NCBI RefSeq assembly: GCF_003350535.1
Contig: NZ_QQBB01000002.1
Span: forward strand, 616,594-680,593
Direction: 5' to 3'
Length of the DNA stretch: 64,000 bases
Source of the DNA: Microvirga subterranea
GTDB lineage: Bacteria; Pseudomonadota; Alphaproteobacteria; Rhizobiales; Beijerinckiaceae
This document shows, in pieces, positions 35,701 through 43,835 of this stretch. How positions within the stretch are numbered: position 1 is the stretch's first letter; the number at the start of each line of letters is the position of its first letter. The notes beneath the pieces were generated by a model, which did not search any database, was not told the DNA's origin, and saw only the letters and a program-made list of their open reading frames with translations. The position numbers and the translations under genes were made by a program.

Positions 35701-37614
35701 AGCCGAGGGAGTGCGCGCCAAGTAGCGCGTCATGCCCTCTAAGGGAGGCTCATCGACGCCGGCTGGCTCCTGAATGATATGCTCGGCTACCAGGGCTTCG
35801 TTGAAACGGCCGAGATCCCCTGCGCGCGCTGCCCGCTCTCGTTCCGCCGTCTCATTGTCATAGACCCCGAGGGTGTGACGCAGATCCGTATCCAACCCCC
35901 GCCACCAGCCGCGGAATGTCGGTAGGTCGTGGGTCGTAAAGACGGCTAGAGCGGACCGAGGATAGCGGTCGGGGCGCTTGAACGAGCCGTCGCCCTCACG
36001 CTCGAACCAGAGAACCCGATAGCTGAGAATTCCGGAAGCCATGATCGCGTCGGAGAAGCCCTGAGGCGCAGTGCCGAGATCCTCGGCGATCACAAGACTG
36101 CGGGATCGTACACTCTCAAGGCGCAGGACCGCGAGCATCGCTTCGAACGGATAAGTGACATAGGCCCCGGCGGAGGCCGGCAGATCATTCGGAATGAGGA
36201 ATAGACGCTGGAGCTGGAAGGCATGATCGATGCGGATCGCACCGGCATGCCGCATATTCGACGCGACAAGCGCCCGAAACGCGGCAAGGCCCTGCTCCTC
36301 AAGAGCGAGGGGATGAAAGGGGGGCAGGCCCCATTTCTGGCCTGTCGGCCCGAATGGATCGGGGGGAGATCCTACCGATAGCCCCGGAGCGAAATGCGCC
36401 GGGTTCGACCAGATTTCCGAGCCGCCTGCATCCGCGCCGACCGCGAGATCTCGATAGAGGCCGATGCTCATTCCGGCAGAACGCGCCCGCTCGGCCGCTT
36501 CGCCGAGCTGCTTGTCGGCCAACCATTGCAGCCATGTGTGGAATGCGACACGCTCGCTGTGGTCGCGTTCGAAGGCTCGGACTTCAACCGAATGAGGATT
36601 TTTGAACGCTTGTGGCCAATCTCCGAGCCACCAGCGCCCCTCATTGCGAAAGTGCTCCGAAAGGGCCTCGAACGTTGCATGCGCGCGCAGGGCTTCGCCA
36701 CCGGAGCGCCGAAACGTCTCGAAATCTAAGCGGTTGCCGCCATTTCGAAATTCGCGCCACAATGCCTCCAGCAGTGGGCCCTTCAATTCCCATACGGCGG
36801 CGTGATCGACGAGCGGCGCGTCACGCAGAGCAGCAAGGCGCTCGACAACGGAGGCATCCTCGAGCAGCGTGGCAGCGCTGCCCTCTGCGAACCCAGGAAC
36901 GGCTGTCGGGTCGATGAAGAGCGTTTCAAGAAAGAGACGTGACGAAGGCGAATATGGTGAGATCTTGCTGCGGTCAGCCGAGAACAGGGCGTGGACCGGG
37001 CTGAGGCCGAGGAAGGAAGCCCCCATTTCGGCGGTGCCGGCGGCCAGATCGGAAACGTCGGAATAGTCCCCAATGCCCAGGTTCCGGCTCGAGCGCAGAG
37101 AGTAGATTTGAGCCGTCGTCCCCCAAAGGCGGCTGCCCTCCCGCATCGCAGGCGGCTCCCAGCAGCGTGAAGGAGCCGCAATGATGCTGCTTCGACCTGA
37201 ACGCCCGCCTGCCTCGATATGGAGATGGTGGTAGCCCGTGGGCAGTGCGGGCAATTCGATCGACGCGCCTGACGCTCCTGCGCTGACGACGGAACGCCCC
37301 TCACGCGTCGTCCCGCTTTCCTCCTGAATTCGCCATGCCGCCGAGCCCTCCACAAAGCCACGCAGCGGGACTGCGCTTGGATGGCCCGCCCGGGTTGGCA
37401 GGAGCAAGGGAATCAAGCCATTCTTCTGCGCCTCGACCTGCGCCAGTGACTCGTCGGTTGAAGCTTCGGTCTCGGTGGAAAGGCCAAGTCCTCGCAAGAC
37501 CGCCCGTTGTGCATCTAAGGCGGTCTCGACCGTTCGTCCTTCTTGATCCTGATAGCGCTCCGCTATTCCAACAAGCGCCGCGAGCCGCCGGATTCTCTCA
37601 TCGTGTCCGTTCAT
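32713..37614 (-). CDS. Fused 4-alpha-glucanotransferase (MalQ) and maltooligosyltrehalose synthase (TreY)
   Basis: The 1633-residue protein joins two GH enzymes. Residues about 1-690 are amylomaltase (GH77): ILWNP-like entry, nucleophile Asp in AIRIDHAFQLQRLFLIPND, Glu in SLVIAEDLGTAPQGF and Asp in VFTTHDLPTFRGWWRG. Residues about 710-1633 are TreY (GH13): ATYRLQFHKEFTFDDAVKIVPYLAKLG, VPNHMGVGGADNSWW, Asp in GLRIDHIDGLADPES, Glu in VEKILEPGE and TATHDTKRGEDARARL. MalQ elongates short maltodextrins; TreY turns their reducing end into a trehalose unit. ATG 37614 overlaps the treZ stop as ATGA, so it is preferred over an in-frame upstream start at 37647. The C-terminus overlaps glgE by 4 nt. Confidence 0.95.
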   Translation of the reverse strand: MNGHDERIRRLAALVGIAERYQDQEGRTVETALDAQRAVLRGLGLSTETEASTDESLAQVEAQKNGLIPLLLPTRAGHPSAVPLRGFVEGSAAWRIQEESGTTREGRSVVSAGASGASIELPALPTGYHHLHIEAGGRSGRSSIIAAPSRCWEPPAMREGSRLWGTTAQIYSLRSSRNLGIGDYSDVSDLAAGTAEMGASFLGLSPVHALFSADRSKISPYSPSSRLFLETLFIDPTAVPGFAEGSAATLLEDASVVERLAALRDAPLVDHAAVWELKGPLLEALWREFRNGGNRLDFETFRRSGGEALRAHATFEALSEHFRNEGRWWLGDWPQAFKNPHSVEVRAFERDHSERVAFHTWLQWLADKQLGEAAERARSAGMSIGLYRDLAVGADAGGSEIWSNPAHFAPGLSVGSPPDPFGPTGQKWGLPPFHPLALEEQGLAAFRALVASNMRHAGAIRIDHAFQLQRLFLIPNDLPASAGAYVTYPFEAMLAVLRLESVRSRSLVIAEDLGTAPQGFSDAIMASGILSYRVLWFEREGDGSFKRPDRYPRSALAVFTTHDLPTFRGWWRGLDTDLRHTLGVYDNETAERERAARAGDLGRFNEALVAEHIIQEPAGVDEPPLEGMTRYLARTPSALVGLQIEDAAGELNQANLPGQDQSHPNWRRRIGIDLNTLVAPGGELARLAAALASEGRGTTPRTSALAAPPPRATYRLQFHKEFTFDDAVKIVPYLAKLGISHVYSSPIHAARPGSVHGYDIVDHTRINPELGGDEGFRRLTDALKDHDLGLILDIVPNHMGVGGADNSWWLSVLEWGELSPFGRAFDIDWERLGANHKLIVPFLGERYGDALEKGDLKLTYDGQDGSFSVWHWEHRFPICPLSYPIVLDRALAALPTSMSGEHAEVLAISERLRAMNDETTLERRSNFPQECDALKERLACAVSASSELERGLMHAVALINGAVEVPESFGTLHRILEAQFYRLAHWRVAASDINYRRFFDINALAGIRVEDPEVFERSHDMIFRLVREGRIQGLRIDHIDGLADPESYVQALQSAVGPGFYIVVEKILEPGEHLRPWPIAGTTGYDILNQLDTVFVDGSKAERFEQIYREATGLEGRYGTLLREAKVTVLENSFASELEVITSDLKRLADSDRRTRDYTVYAIRRALVEIIVRFPVYRTYLSESEPAPEDRTILENTISAAKRYSALPDRTVHDFIFSALLDHSDTDLHARRDRDLIRRFRRRFQQMTGPVMAKSFEDTLFYRYVRLLSLNEVGGDPHHFGLPPKDFHRLAQERSRTWPHAMIATATHDTKRGEDARARLNVLSEMPDAWVDAVSRFRKLAALHLDPGGENRPDENDQYLILQAILGAWPVDLLEEGSEPDAVARFAQRMDGFVTKALREAKRHTSWVHVDETYEASALDLLRAVLKSESPFLKEFRPLARRLAFFGMLTSMARTVLKATLPGVPDIYQGTEMWDLSLVDPDNRRPVDYPTLYQALMSEESAASLIQHWQDGRIKQKVLATLLRDRCQSPNLYATGDYHALKAEGRLSDHILAFRRSCGNEHLVVAVPRLVSSLVHDETIPPADATWAGTNLILPAGQWQDVITNRTIHAGRNPTAVAELFGDLPFSVLRAQT

Positions 37615-39431
37615 CGGCCATGATCCTTGAGGAACAGCCCGGTCCAAGATGGCAAGCGTAACCGGTTGCCGTCCAACATAACGCCGGGGCTCTTCCAGAT
37701 TGGGTGGGATTCAGGACGGAATTGCATCTCTGCCTGCGCGTCGCCGAGGTTGGCTAGGAAAACTAGGGTGCCTCCCTCGAAGCGCCAGAGGACGTGCAGG
37801 AATCCCGCCTGCGGTTGGGAGCTTCTTGCTCCTAAGAAGGAGGTCCTTATGAGCGGAAGAACCTCTGCTCTGCGCAGGTGCAAGAGGCCCTGGGTTTCTG
37901 CCAAAGTATCGGCATAGGGGCGCTGAGTCCTTTCATCCCACGCCAGCTTCGAACGGAGAAACGTATCGTTGTGGGTGGGGTCGGGGATCTCACGAGTCCC
38001 ATTGGTCGCAAAGGACTCGAAGTTGGCAAACTCGCGTTGGCGTCCCTCCCTGACAGCATTGGAAAGGCCCTCGTCATCAGCGAAGTCAACGAAGTACAAG
38101 AACGGCGTTGAGGCGTTCCATTCCTCGCCCATGTAGAGCATCGGAATTTGCGGCGCGAGGAGCAGCGCCGCGCGGGCTAATGCCAGCTGCTCCGGGCTCG
38201 CCAACGAGCCTATGCGCTCGCCGAAAGCCCTGTTGCCGATCTGATCGTGGTTCTGGAGAAACGCCACGAATGCTGTGGGCGGGAGATGGTCCGAACGTTC
38301 TCCGCGGCATTCTCCGTTTCGATGAGCCGAAGCTTCGCCCTGGTAGGCGAAGCCCTCTGAGAGACAGCGTCCGAGCCGCTCGACCGGCCTGTCCGCGTAG
38401 TCGATGTAATATCCATCGGCCTCGCCCGTCAGCAACGTGTGCCAGCAATGATGAAGATCGTCATTCCATTGCGCAGTGTGAAGGCGTGGATTGATGCCGT
38501 CACGGGTGAGCCAGCGCGCTTCGTTCGCATCGTTCTCCAGGACCAGATGCACCTCCCGATCCCGGAGGGACGCCCTGATGCGGCCGGCTATCTCAGCAAG
38601 GATATGTTTCTCGCTGTCGTCAAGGATGGCATGAACCGCGTCGAAACGCAGACCATCCACATGATATTCCTCGAGCCAGTAAAGAGCATTATGGACGAAG
38701 AAGTCGCGTACTGTTTGGCTTTGCGCATCGTCAAAGTTGATTCCTGCTCCCCAGGGAGTCTGATGGCGCTGGGTGAAAAACGTTTCGGCATAGGCGTGAA
38801 GGTAATTCCCGGAAGGGCCGAAATGATTGTAGACGACGTCGATGAAGATCATCAGGCCCAGCGAGTGCGCGTGATCGATGAGGCGCTTGAGATCGTCCGG
38901 CGTTCCATAGGCGGAGTCAGGCGCATAAAGGAGGACGCCGTCATAGCCCCAGTTGCGCCGACCTGGAAATTCGGCAAGAGGCAGCAATTCGATCGCCGTG
39001 ATGCCGAGGTCCCGCAGATCTTCCAGCTTCGGGATCAGGGCTGCATAGGTGCCTTCAGGGGTCGCCGTTCCCACGTGGAGTTCATATAGAACCGCCTCCT
39101 CCCAGGGACGGCCTTTCCATGCGCCGTCCGACCATTCGAAGGCGGAAGGATCAACGACGAGGCTCTCTCCGTGCACGTCATAAGGTTGGAAGCGGGACGC
39201 AGGATCCGGAACAGTCAAGTTGCCGTCGATGCGATAGGCGTACCGGCTTCCGGCGCGTGCCTCGGGTACGGTCAGGCGCCGCCATCCGTCGCCGGACGCC
39301 TGCATCGGAAGGTCCGATCCTTCGAGGACCAGTGAGACGTCGCGGGCGGTCGGGGCCCAGAGCGAAAAGCGGACCCCGTCCTCGGTGATTTCAGCCCCGA
39401 AGGGCATCCTATGGATGCGGCGCATCATCAT
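37611..39431 (-). CDS. treZ: Maltooligosyltrehalose trehalohydrolase
   Basis: GH13 enzyme that releases trehalose from the maltooligosyltrehalose made by TreY. The 606 residues include an N-terminal CBM48-like domain (FGAEITEDGVRFSLWAPTARDVSLVLEG) and a barrel with IELLPLAEFPGRRNWGYDGVLLYAPDSAYG, nucleophile Asp in HVDGLRFDAVHAILDDSE, Glu in VHLVLENDANEA and Asp in FLQNHDQIGNRAFGERI. Three ATG codons in tandem (ATGATGATG) follow ACGAGG; any of them could start. It lies 10 bp after glgX and its stop overlaps the next start (ATGA), so the TreY/TreZ pair is translated together. Confidence 0.96.
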   Translation of the reverse strand: MMMRRIHRMPFGAEITEDGVRFSLWAPTARDVSLVLEGSDLPMQASGDGWRRLTVPEARAGSRYAYRIDGNLTVPDPASRFQPYDVHGESLVVDPSAFEWSDGAWKGRPWEEAVLYELHVGTATPEGTYAALIPKLEDLRDLGITAIELLPLAEFPGRRNWGYDGVLLYAPDSAYGTPDDLKRLIDHAHSLGLMIFIDVVYNHFGPSGNYLHAYAETFFTQRHQTPWGAGINFDDAQSQTVRDFFVHNALYWLEEYHVDGLRFDAVHAILDDSEKHILAEIAGRIRASLRDREVHLVLENDANEARWLTRDGINPRLHTAQWNDDLHHCWHTLLTGEADGYYIDYADRPVERLGRCLSEGFAYQGEASAHRNGECRGERSDHLPPTAFVAFLQNHDQIGNRAFGERIGSLASPEQLALARAALLLAPQIPMLYMGEEWNASTPFLYFVDFADDEGLSNAVREGRQREFANFESFATNGTREIPDPTHNDTFLRSKLAWDERTQRPYADTLAETQGLLHLRRAEVLPLIRTSFLGARSSQPQAGFLHVLWRFEGGTLVFLANLGDAQAEMQFRPESHPIWKSPGVMLDGNRLRLPSWTGLFLKDHGR

Positions 39432-39441
39432 CCTCGTTTCG

Positions 39442-41529
39442 TCATTCGTGTTGGAACAGCACCACCGACTTCGCTTCGATATGGAACGTGCTGCCCGGCT
39501 TGAGAACAGAGCGGTGGCCGCGCACGACCCCTTCCGCCAACGACGTGTCGAATGTCTGGATCCAACGCCCGCTCACGAAATCCTTCGGGAGGTGAAAGCG
39601 AACGCGGTGCTCGGCGGCATTCAGAAGGAGAAGCAGCCGATTTCCGTCCCAAGCGTCGTTGCCGATTTGCACCCCGAAGGTACGGCGGTCTGCGTCGGCC
39701 CAATCCTTATGCGACATCTCGCGGCCTTCCGGCGCAAGCCAGTACACATCCTTGAGGTTGTCGGTCGGGACAGGATCTCCGGTCAGGAAAGTCCGGCGCC
39801 GAAACGCGTCGAAGCGGCGTCGAAGATCAACGAGCGCCCGAACGAAGTCGAGAAATGCCGGGTCTTGTTCTCTCGATGCCTGCCAATCGAGCCAGCTCGT
39901 CTCGTTATCCTGCGCATAGGCATTGTTATTTCCCTGCTGGCTCCGGGAGAACTCGTCACCCATGAGGATCATAGGCACTCCCTGGGAAAAGAAGACAGTT
40001 GCCAGAAGACTCCGCTTCATCCGGGACCGGATGGCAAGGACGTTCGGATCGTCGGTCGGCCCCTCGACGCCCCAGTTGAAAGACAGGTTGTGAGGATGCC
40101 CATCCTGGTTGGCTTCGCCATTGGCCTCATTGTGCCGATCGTTGTAGCTGACGAGATCCTGAAGCGTGAATCCATCATGAGAGCAGACGTAGTTGATGGA
40201 GGCCGACGGAGTCCGTTTCGACCATCCATAAATCTCTCTCGACCCGGTCAGGGCGCGCGTAAATTTGGGCAACTGGTCCATGTCACCCCGCCAGAACGCC
40301 CGAACGGTATCGCGGAACTGATCGTTCCATTCGCTCCAGCCCATTGGGAATTGACCGACTCGGTAGCCGCCGTGCCCGAGATCCCATGGCTCGGCGATGA
40401 GCTTTACCCGATTGAGAACCGGGTCCTGCGCAATCGCCCTGAGAATTCCGGCCCTGTGGGAAAATTCATGTGGCTCGCGCGCGAGGGCCGAGGCGAGATC
40501 GAAGCGAAAGCCATCGACATGGTAAACTTCAACCCAGTACCGCAGGGAATCGAGCACCATCTGCAACACGCGCGGGTGGTCCAGGTTCAGCGTGTTGCCG
40601 GTGCCGGTTACATCCCAATACAGCTGTGGGTCGTGGCCGAGTTTGTAATAGACTGCGTTGTCGATGCCACGGAAGCAAAGTGTCGGACCAAGATGGTCGC
40701 CCTCGGCGGTGTGGTTGTAGACGACGTCGAGGATCACCTCGATCCCGGCTTCATGAAGCGTCCTGATCGCCGTCTTCAGGCCGACGATTCCGGCCTCGCC
40801 GAGATAGCGTGCTTCAGGGGCAAAGAACGCAGCCGACGAGTAGCCCCAGTAGTTCCTCAAACCCTTTTCAACGAGGAAGCGATCGTCGACGAAGCCATGA
40901 ATCGGCAAAAACTCGACTGCCGTAACGCCCAGCTTCACGAGATGATCGACGATTGCCGGATGCCCTAGCGCCTCGAAGGTGCCACGCACGGGCACGGGAA
41001 TGTCCGGGTGCAGGATCGTGAGGCCTTTAACATGTGCCTCATAGATTACGGTGTCCGTCCAGGGCGTTCTTGGAGCGCGATCGTCATCCCACGGATAGGA
41101 CGGGTCGACAACCATGCACTTGGGGACCATTCCGGCGCTGTCGCGCCGGTCCGGAATGAGATCATTCCGGTGAGGACCCGAACGATATCCATAGAGTGAG
41201 TCATGCCACCTGATCTGGCCATGGAGGAGGCGGGCATAGGGATCGATGAGAAGCTTGTGCGGATTGAAACGGTGTCCGTGCCGAGGCTCATACGGCCCGT
41301 GGACACGATAGCCATAGAGTTGGCCCGGACCTATGCCGTTGACGTAGCCGTGCCAGACCTCGTCGGTTTGCTGGGGAAGCGAAATGCGAGCAGTCTCGCG
41401 ACGTCCGGTGGGATCAAAGAGACATAGATCCACGGATGTCGCGTGCGCGGAGAATAAGGAGAAATTGACCCCTCTCCCGTCCCATGTGGCGCCGAGTGGA
41501 AAGGGAGATCCATCATCAACCCGGAGCAT
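39442..41529 (-). CDS. glgX: Glycogen debranching enzyme GlgX (second copy)
   Basis: The 695-residue GH13 isoamylase-type enzyme is a paralogue of the GlgX encoded at 17.1-19.4 kb. CBM48 start GATWDGRGVNFSLFSAHATSVDLCLFD; nucleophile Asp in HVDGFRFDLASALAREPHE; Glu in LIAEPWDLGHGGYRVG; third Asp in CSHDGFTLQDLVSYNDRHNEANGE. TreX/GlgX-type debranching enzymes are typically encoded beside treY and treZ, where they linearise glucan so that TreY can act. Its position directly before treZ fits that role, while the other copy goes with glycogen phosphorylase. Its first codons overlap the otsA end by 14 nt. Confidence 0.95.
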   Translation of the reverse strand: MLRVDDGSPFPLGATWDGRGVNFSLFSAHATSVDLCLFDPTGRRETARISLPQQTDEVWHGYVNGIGPGQLYGYRVHGPYEPRHGHRFNPHKLLIDPYARLLHGQIRWHDSLYGYRSGPHRNDLIPDRRDSAGMVPKCMVVDPSYPWDDDRAPRTPWTDTVIYEAHVKGLTILHPDIPVPVRGTFEALGHPAIVDHLVKLGVTAVEFLPIHGFVDDRFLVEKGLRNYWGYSSAAFFAPEARYLGEAGIVGLKTAIRTLHEAGIEVILDVVYNHTAEGDHLGPTLCFRGIDNAVYYKLGHDPQLYWDVTGTGNTLNLDHPRVLQMVLDSLRYWVEVYHVDGFRFDLASALAREPHEFSHRAGILRAIAQDPVLNRVKLIAEPWDLGHGGYRVGQFPMGWSEWNDQFRDTVRAFWRGDMDQLPKFTRALTGSREIYGWSKRTPSASINYVCSHDGFTLQDLVSYNDRHNEANGEANQDGHPHNLSFNWGVEGPTDDPNVLAIRSRMKRSLLATVFFSQGVPMILMGDEFSRSQQGNNNAYAQDNETSWLDWQASREQDPAFLDFVRALVDLRRRFDAFRRRTFLTGDPVPTDNLKDVYWLAPEGREMSHKDWADADRRTFGVQIGNDAWDGNRLLLLLNAAEHRVRFHLPKDFVSGRWIQTFDTSLAEGVVRGHRSVLKPGSTFHIEAKSVVLFQHE

Positions 41530-43096
41530 GTGCCACTCGGCGGCGGGACGAGACGTGCCGGCCCTCCTGAGGAGGGGGCACGGGAGACTTTCCGCTGGTC
41601 AAGACATCAAGGAAACCTTGGCACCAATCGTCGATGCCATTGCCTCGCAGCCGGTCCATCATCGTGCGCCACCGCTCACGACGCTCTTCCAGGGGCATCT
41701 CGAGAGCGCGGGCAATGGCAGCTGCGGTCGTTTCCGTATCATAGGGGTTCACGAGGAGTGCTGCATCGAGCTCATGCATGGCGCCTGCGAACCGGGACAG
41801 AATAAGGACCCCGGGGTCGTTCTCGTCCTGCGCCGCGACGAATTCCTTCGCCACGAGGTTCATGCCGTCGCGCAATGGCGTGACGAGGCCGACTCTTGCC
41901 ATACGATAAAGTCCCGCCAGGGCCATATGGCCGATTGTCTTATTGATGTAGCGGATTGGCGTCCAATCGACCTCGCCCAAGTTTCCGTTCGCCCAGCCGG
42001 CCTGTTCGGCGATCTGGTGCTGCATCCGCTTGTATTCAGGCACATCCGACCGGGATTTCGGCGTCACCTGAAGATAAACGACCTTGTTGCGAAACTGCGG
42101 GTTGGATCGGATGAAGCACGAATAGGACTCGATACGCTCCTTGATGCCTTTGGAATAATCGAGGCGGTCGACGCCGATGATCAGGCGCCGCTTTTCCATG
42201 CTCTCGCGCATCCGCCGGACGGTCGGGTTGCGCTCGGCAGCTCTTGCGGTCTCGGCGAAGGCATCGGCGTCTATCCCGACCGGAAATGCACCTATTCTGA
42301 ACCGGTGCCCGCCCACCTGATACTCGCCATCGCCAACTGGGAACCCGAGATTCTCCCGCAGCAGGCACTGCCGGAAGTTGTCGGCGTCCTGTTTGGTATG
42401 GAAGCCCACGAGATCATAAGCAGTAAAGCCATTCTGAAGCCGTCCATATGCCGGCAGTGCGCTGGCGATATCTGAGGGCGGCCACGGAATATGGAGGAAG
42501 AAGCCGATCCGATTGCGGCATCCGAGGCGCCGCAGCTCTGCTGCGAGCGGAATGAAATGATAGTCATGGATCCAGATCGTATCGTCCGGACCGAGGAGCG
42601 GAGCGAGAGCCTCCGCGAATGTCCTGTTCACCCGAAAATAGCCTTCGGTCTGACTACGATCGACTTGGAGCAGATCCAGGCGGTAATGACAGATTGGCCA
42701 GAGAGCCCGGTTGGCAAACCCTGTATAGAAGAGGTCGAAGTCCTTCCGGTGAACATCCAAGACGGCAAAGGTAATCTTGCCGGCTTCAATGATCTGAGGG
42801 GCGTTTTCCACCTGATCGACGGTGCGGCCAGACCAGCCGAACCAGAGACCGCCATGTTGCTTGAGGGCAGCCTCCAGGGCGACCGCAAGGCCTCCAGCAC
42901 TGGAGTTGCCGTCCTTCGCCGGAAGCGGAACCCTGTTCGATATGACCACGAGCCTTCCGCTGGCGCCCAGCGGCCGCTCCATTCGGTCGGCAGCTGCTGA
43001 GGTCTCGGCGAAATGCCTGGATACTTTCGCGGCGCTCGGGCGGCGATGGAGCGGGGCTTCCGAAGGCTGGAGCGAACGGCCCTTGGGGCTTTTCAT
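41516..43096 (-). CDS. otsA: Trehalose-6-phosphate synthase
   Basis: GT20 enzyme making trehalose-6-phosphate from a nucleotide-glucose and glucose-6-phosphate. The core begins at residue about 48 (LVVISNRVPLPAKDGNSSAGGLAVALEAAL). Other motifs: WFGWSG, DTIWIHDYHFIPLAAELRRLG, FFLHIPWPPSDI, YDLVGFHTKQDADNF, GVDRLDYSKGIKERIESY, and VTPLRDGMNLVAKEFVAAQ. The ATG at 43096 gives 526 residues with a 47-residue basic N-terminal extension; ATG 42982 is an alternative. The frame opens at a TTG at 43141, but that codon lies inside the EcfG-type promoter, so it cannot be the start of that transcript. It is the first gene of the seven-gene operon. No otsB phosphatase is in the window. Confidence 0.94.
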   Translation of the reverse strand: MKSPKGRSLQPSEAPLHRRPSAAKVSRHFAETSAAADRMERPLGASGRLVVISNRVPLPAKDGNSSAGGLAVALEAALKQHGGLWFGWSGRTVDQVENAPQIIEAGKITFAVLDVHRKDFDLFYTGFANRALWPICHYRLDLLQVDRSQTEGYFRVNRTFAEALAPLLGPDDTIWIHDYHFIPLAAELRRLGCRNRIGFFLHIPWPPSDIASALPAYGRLQNGFTAYDLVGFHTKQDADNFRQCLLRENLGFPVGDGEYQVGGHRFRIGAFPVGIDADAFAETARAAERNPTVRRMRESMEKRRLIIGVDRLDYSKGIKERIESYSCFIRSNPQFRNKVVYLQVTPKSRSDVPEYKRMQHQIAEQAGWANGNLGEVDWTPIRYINKTIGHMALAGLYRMARVGLVTPLRDGMNLVAKEFVAAQDENDPGVLILSRFAGAMHELDAALLVNPYDTETTAAAIARALEMPLEERRERWRTMMDRLRGNGIDDWCQGFLDVLTSGKSPVPPPQEGRHVSSRRRVAHAPG

Positions 43097-43128
43097 GGGT
43101 TGAGTACCAGGTGGCAATGCCAAGGTAC

Positions 43129-43153
43129 AACCAACAGGCAAGGGAGGTGTTCC
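43129..43153 (-). promoter_or_regulatory. EcfG-type general stress promoter of the otsA operon
   Basis: On the minus strand GGAAC (43153-43149), 17 nt, GTT (43131-43129), an exact match to GGAAC-N17-GTT. Transcription would start near 43120, about 24 nt before the otsA ATG at 43096. This single promoter could drive all seven genes down to glgB. Confidence 0.7.
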
Positions 43154-43369
43154 GACCCCGGAGCTTGTCCTTGCCGCATAATTGAAAGAGATCTGAAGGA
43201 GGGTAAGCGGGAAGGATCGTTCGGGGACGTTAGGTCACATGCCGAGGCACAAAGATCGGGTTGACAGAATGATCTGCCGATTTTCCCAATTGACAGTTAG
43301 GTCGAAGCAATCTCTCAGGAATTCGGGCTCTTGGCGTTGTCGCCGAACGGAGCTTTTGAGGAGGCAAGA

Positions 43370-43630
43370 ATGGTCGACCTAGAGCAGAAAATTCGAGAAC
43401 GCGCCTACCAGATCTGGGAGCAGGAGGGGCGGATCCACGGCCGCGACGAGCATCACTGGCACATGGCGAAGCTTGAACTGGCGAGTGCTCCCGATGAGAC
43501 AAGCGTCTCGGTTGCAGAGGCGCCGGTCAAGAAGACCCGCCGGACCGCCAAGCCTAAGGCAGAGCTTCCCGCCGTTGCAACTCCTCCATCTGCTCCCCGC
43601 CGTCGTCGGGCCCAGGCACCCTTGCAATAA
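43370..43630 (+). CDS. DUF2934 domain-containing small protein
   Basis: The 86-residue protein begins MVDLEQKIRERAYQIWEQEG and carries the DUF2934 core IRERAYQIWEQEGRIHGRDEHHWHMAKLEL at residues 8-37. The rest is a basic, Pro/Ala/Lys/Arg-rich tail ending in RRRRAQ that may bind nucleic acid or simply be disordered. GAGGAGG lies 7 nt before the ATG. The family is frequent in Hyphomicrobiales, often near stress or glycogen genes, with no proven role. It is divergent from otsA. No clear EcfG promoter is seen on this side. Confidence 0.86.
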   Translation: MVDLEQKIRERAYQIWEQEGRIHGRDEHHWHMAKLELASAPDETSVSVAEAPVKKTRRTAKPKAELPAVATPPSAPRRRRAQAPLQ

Positions 43631-43835
43631 GCAAGCGGAAGGGCGGGAACTCAATGCCGATGAGCCCCATGGGTGGGAGAGGCTCCGCTTTCGGCCATTA
43701 AGACCGGACTGAGCGCTGACGGGAGCGTATCCTTCCGTGCGGATCCGGTCATAGGAATATCATCTGCAGTCGTTCAAGACGAAGCCCTCGCGGTGCGCCT
43801 AGCGCCGCGGGGTGAGCCGAACGCCTCGCTGCAGT

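Noticed and set aside
38439..40968. Long plus-strand frames opposite treZ and glgX (up to 527 codons)
   Set aside because: Antisense shadows of GC-rich GH13 genes whose catalytic motifs are unmistakable on the minus strand.
43097..43141. TTG start of otsA at 43141
   Set aside because: The TTG falls inside the EcfG-type promoter (43153-43129), so it would not be on that transcript.
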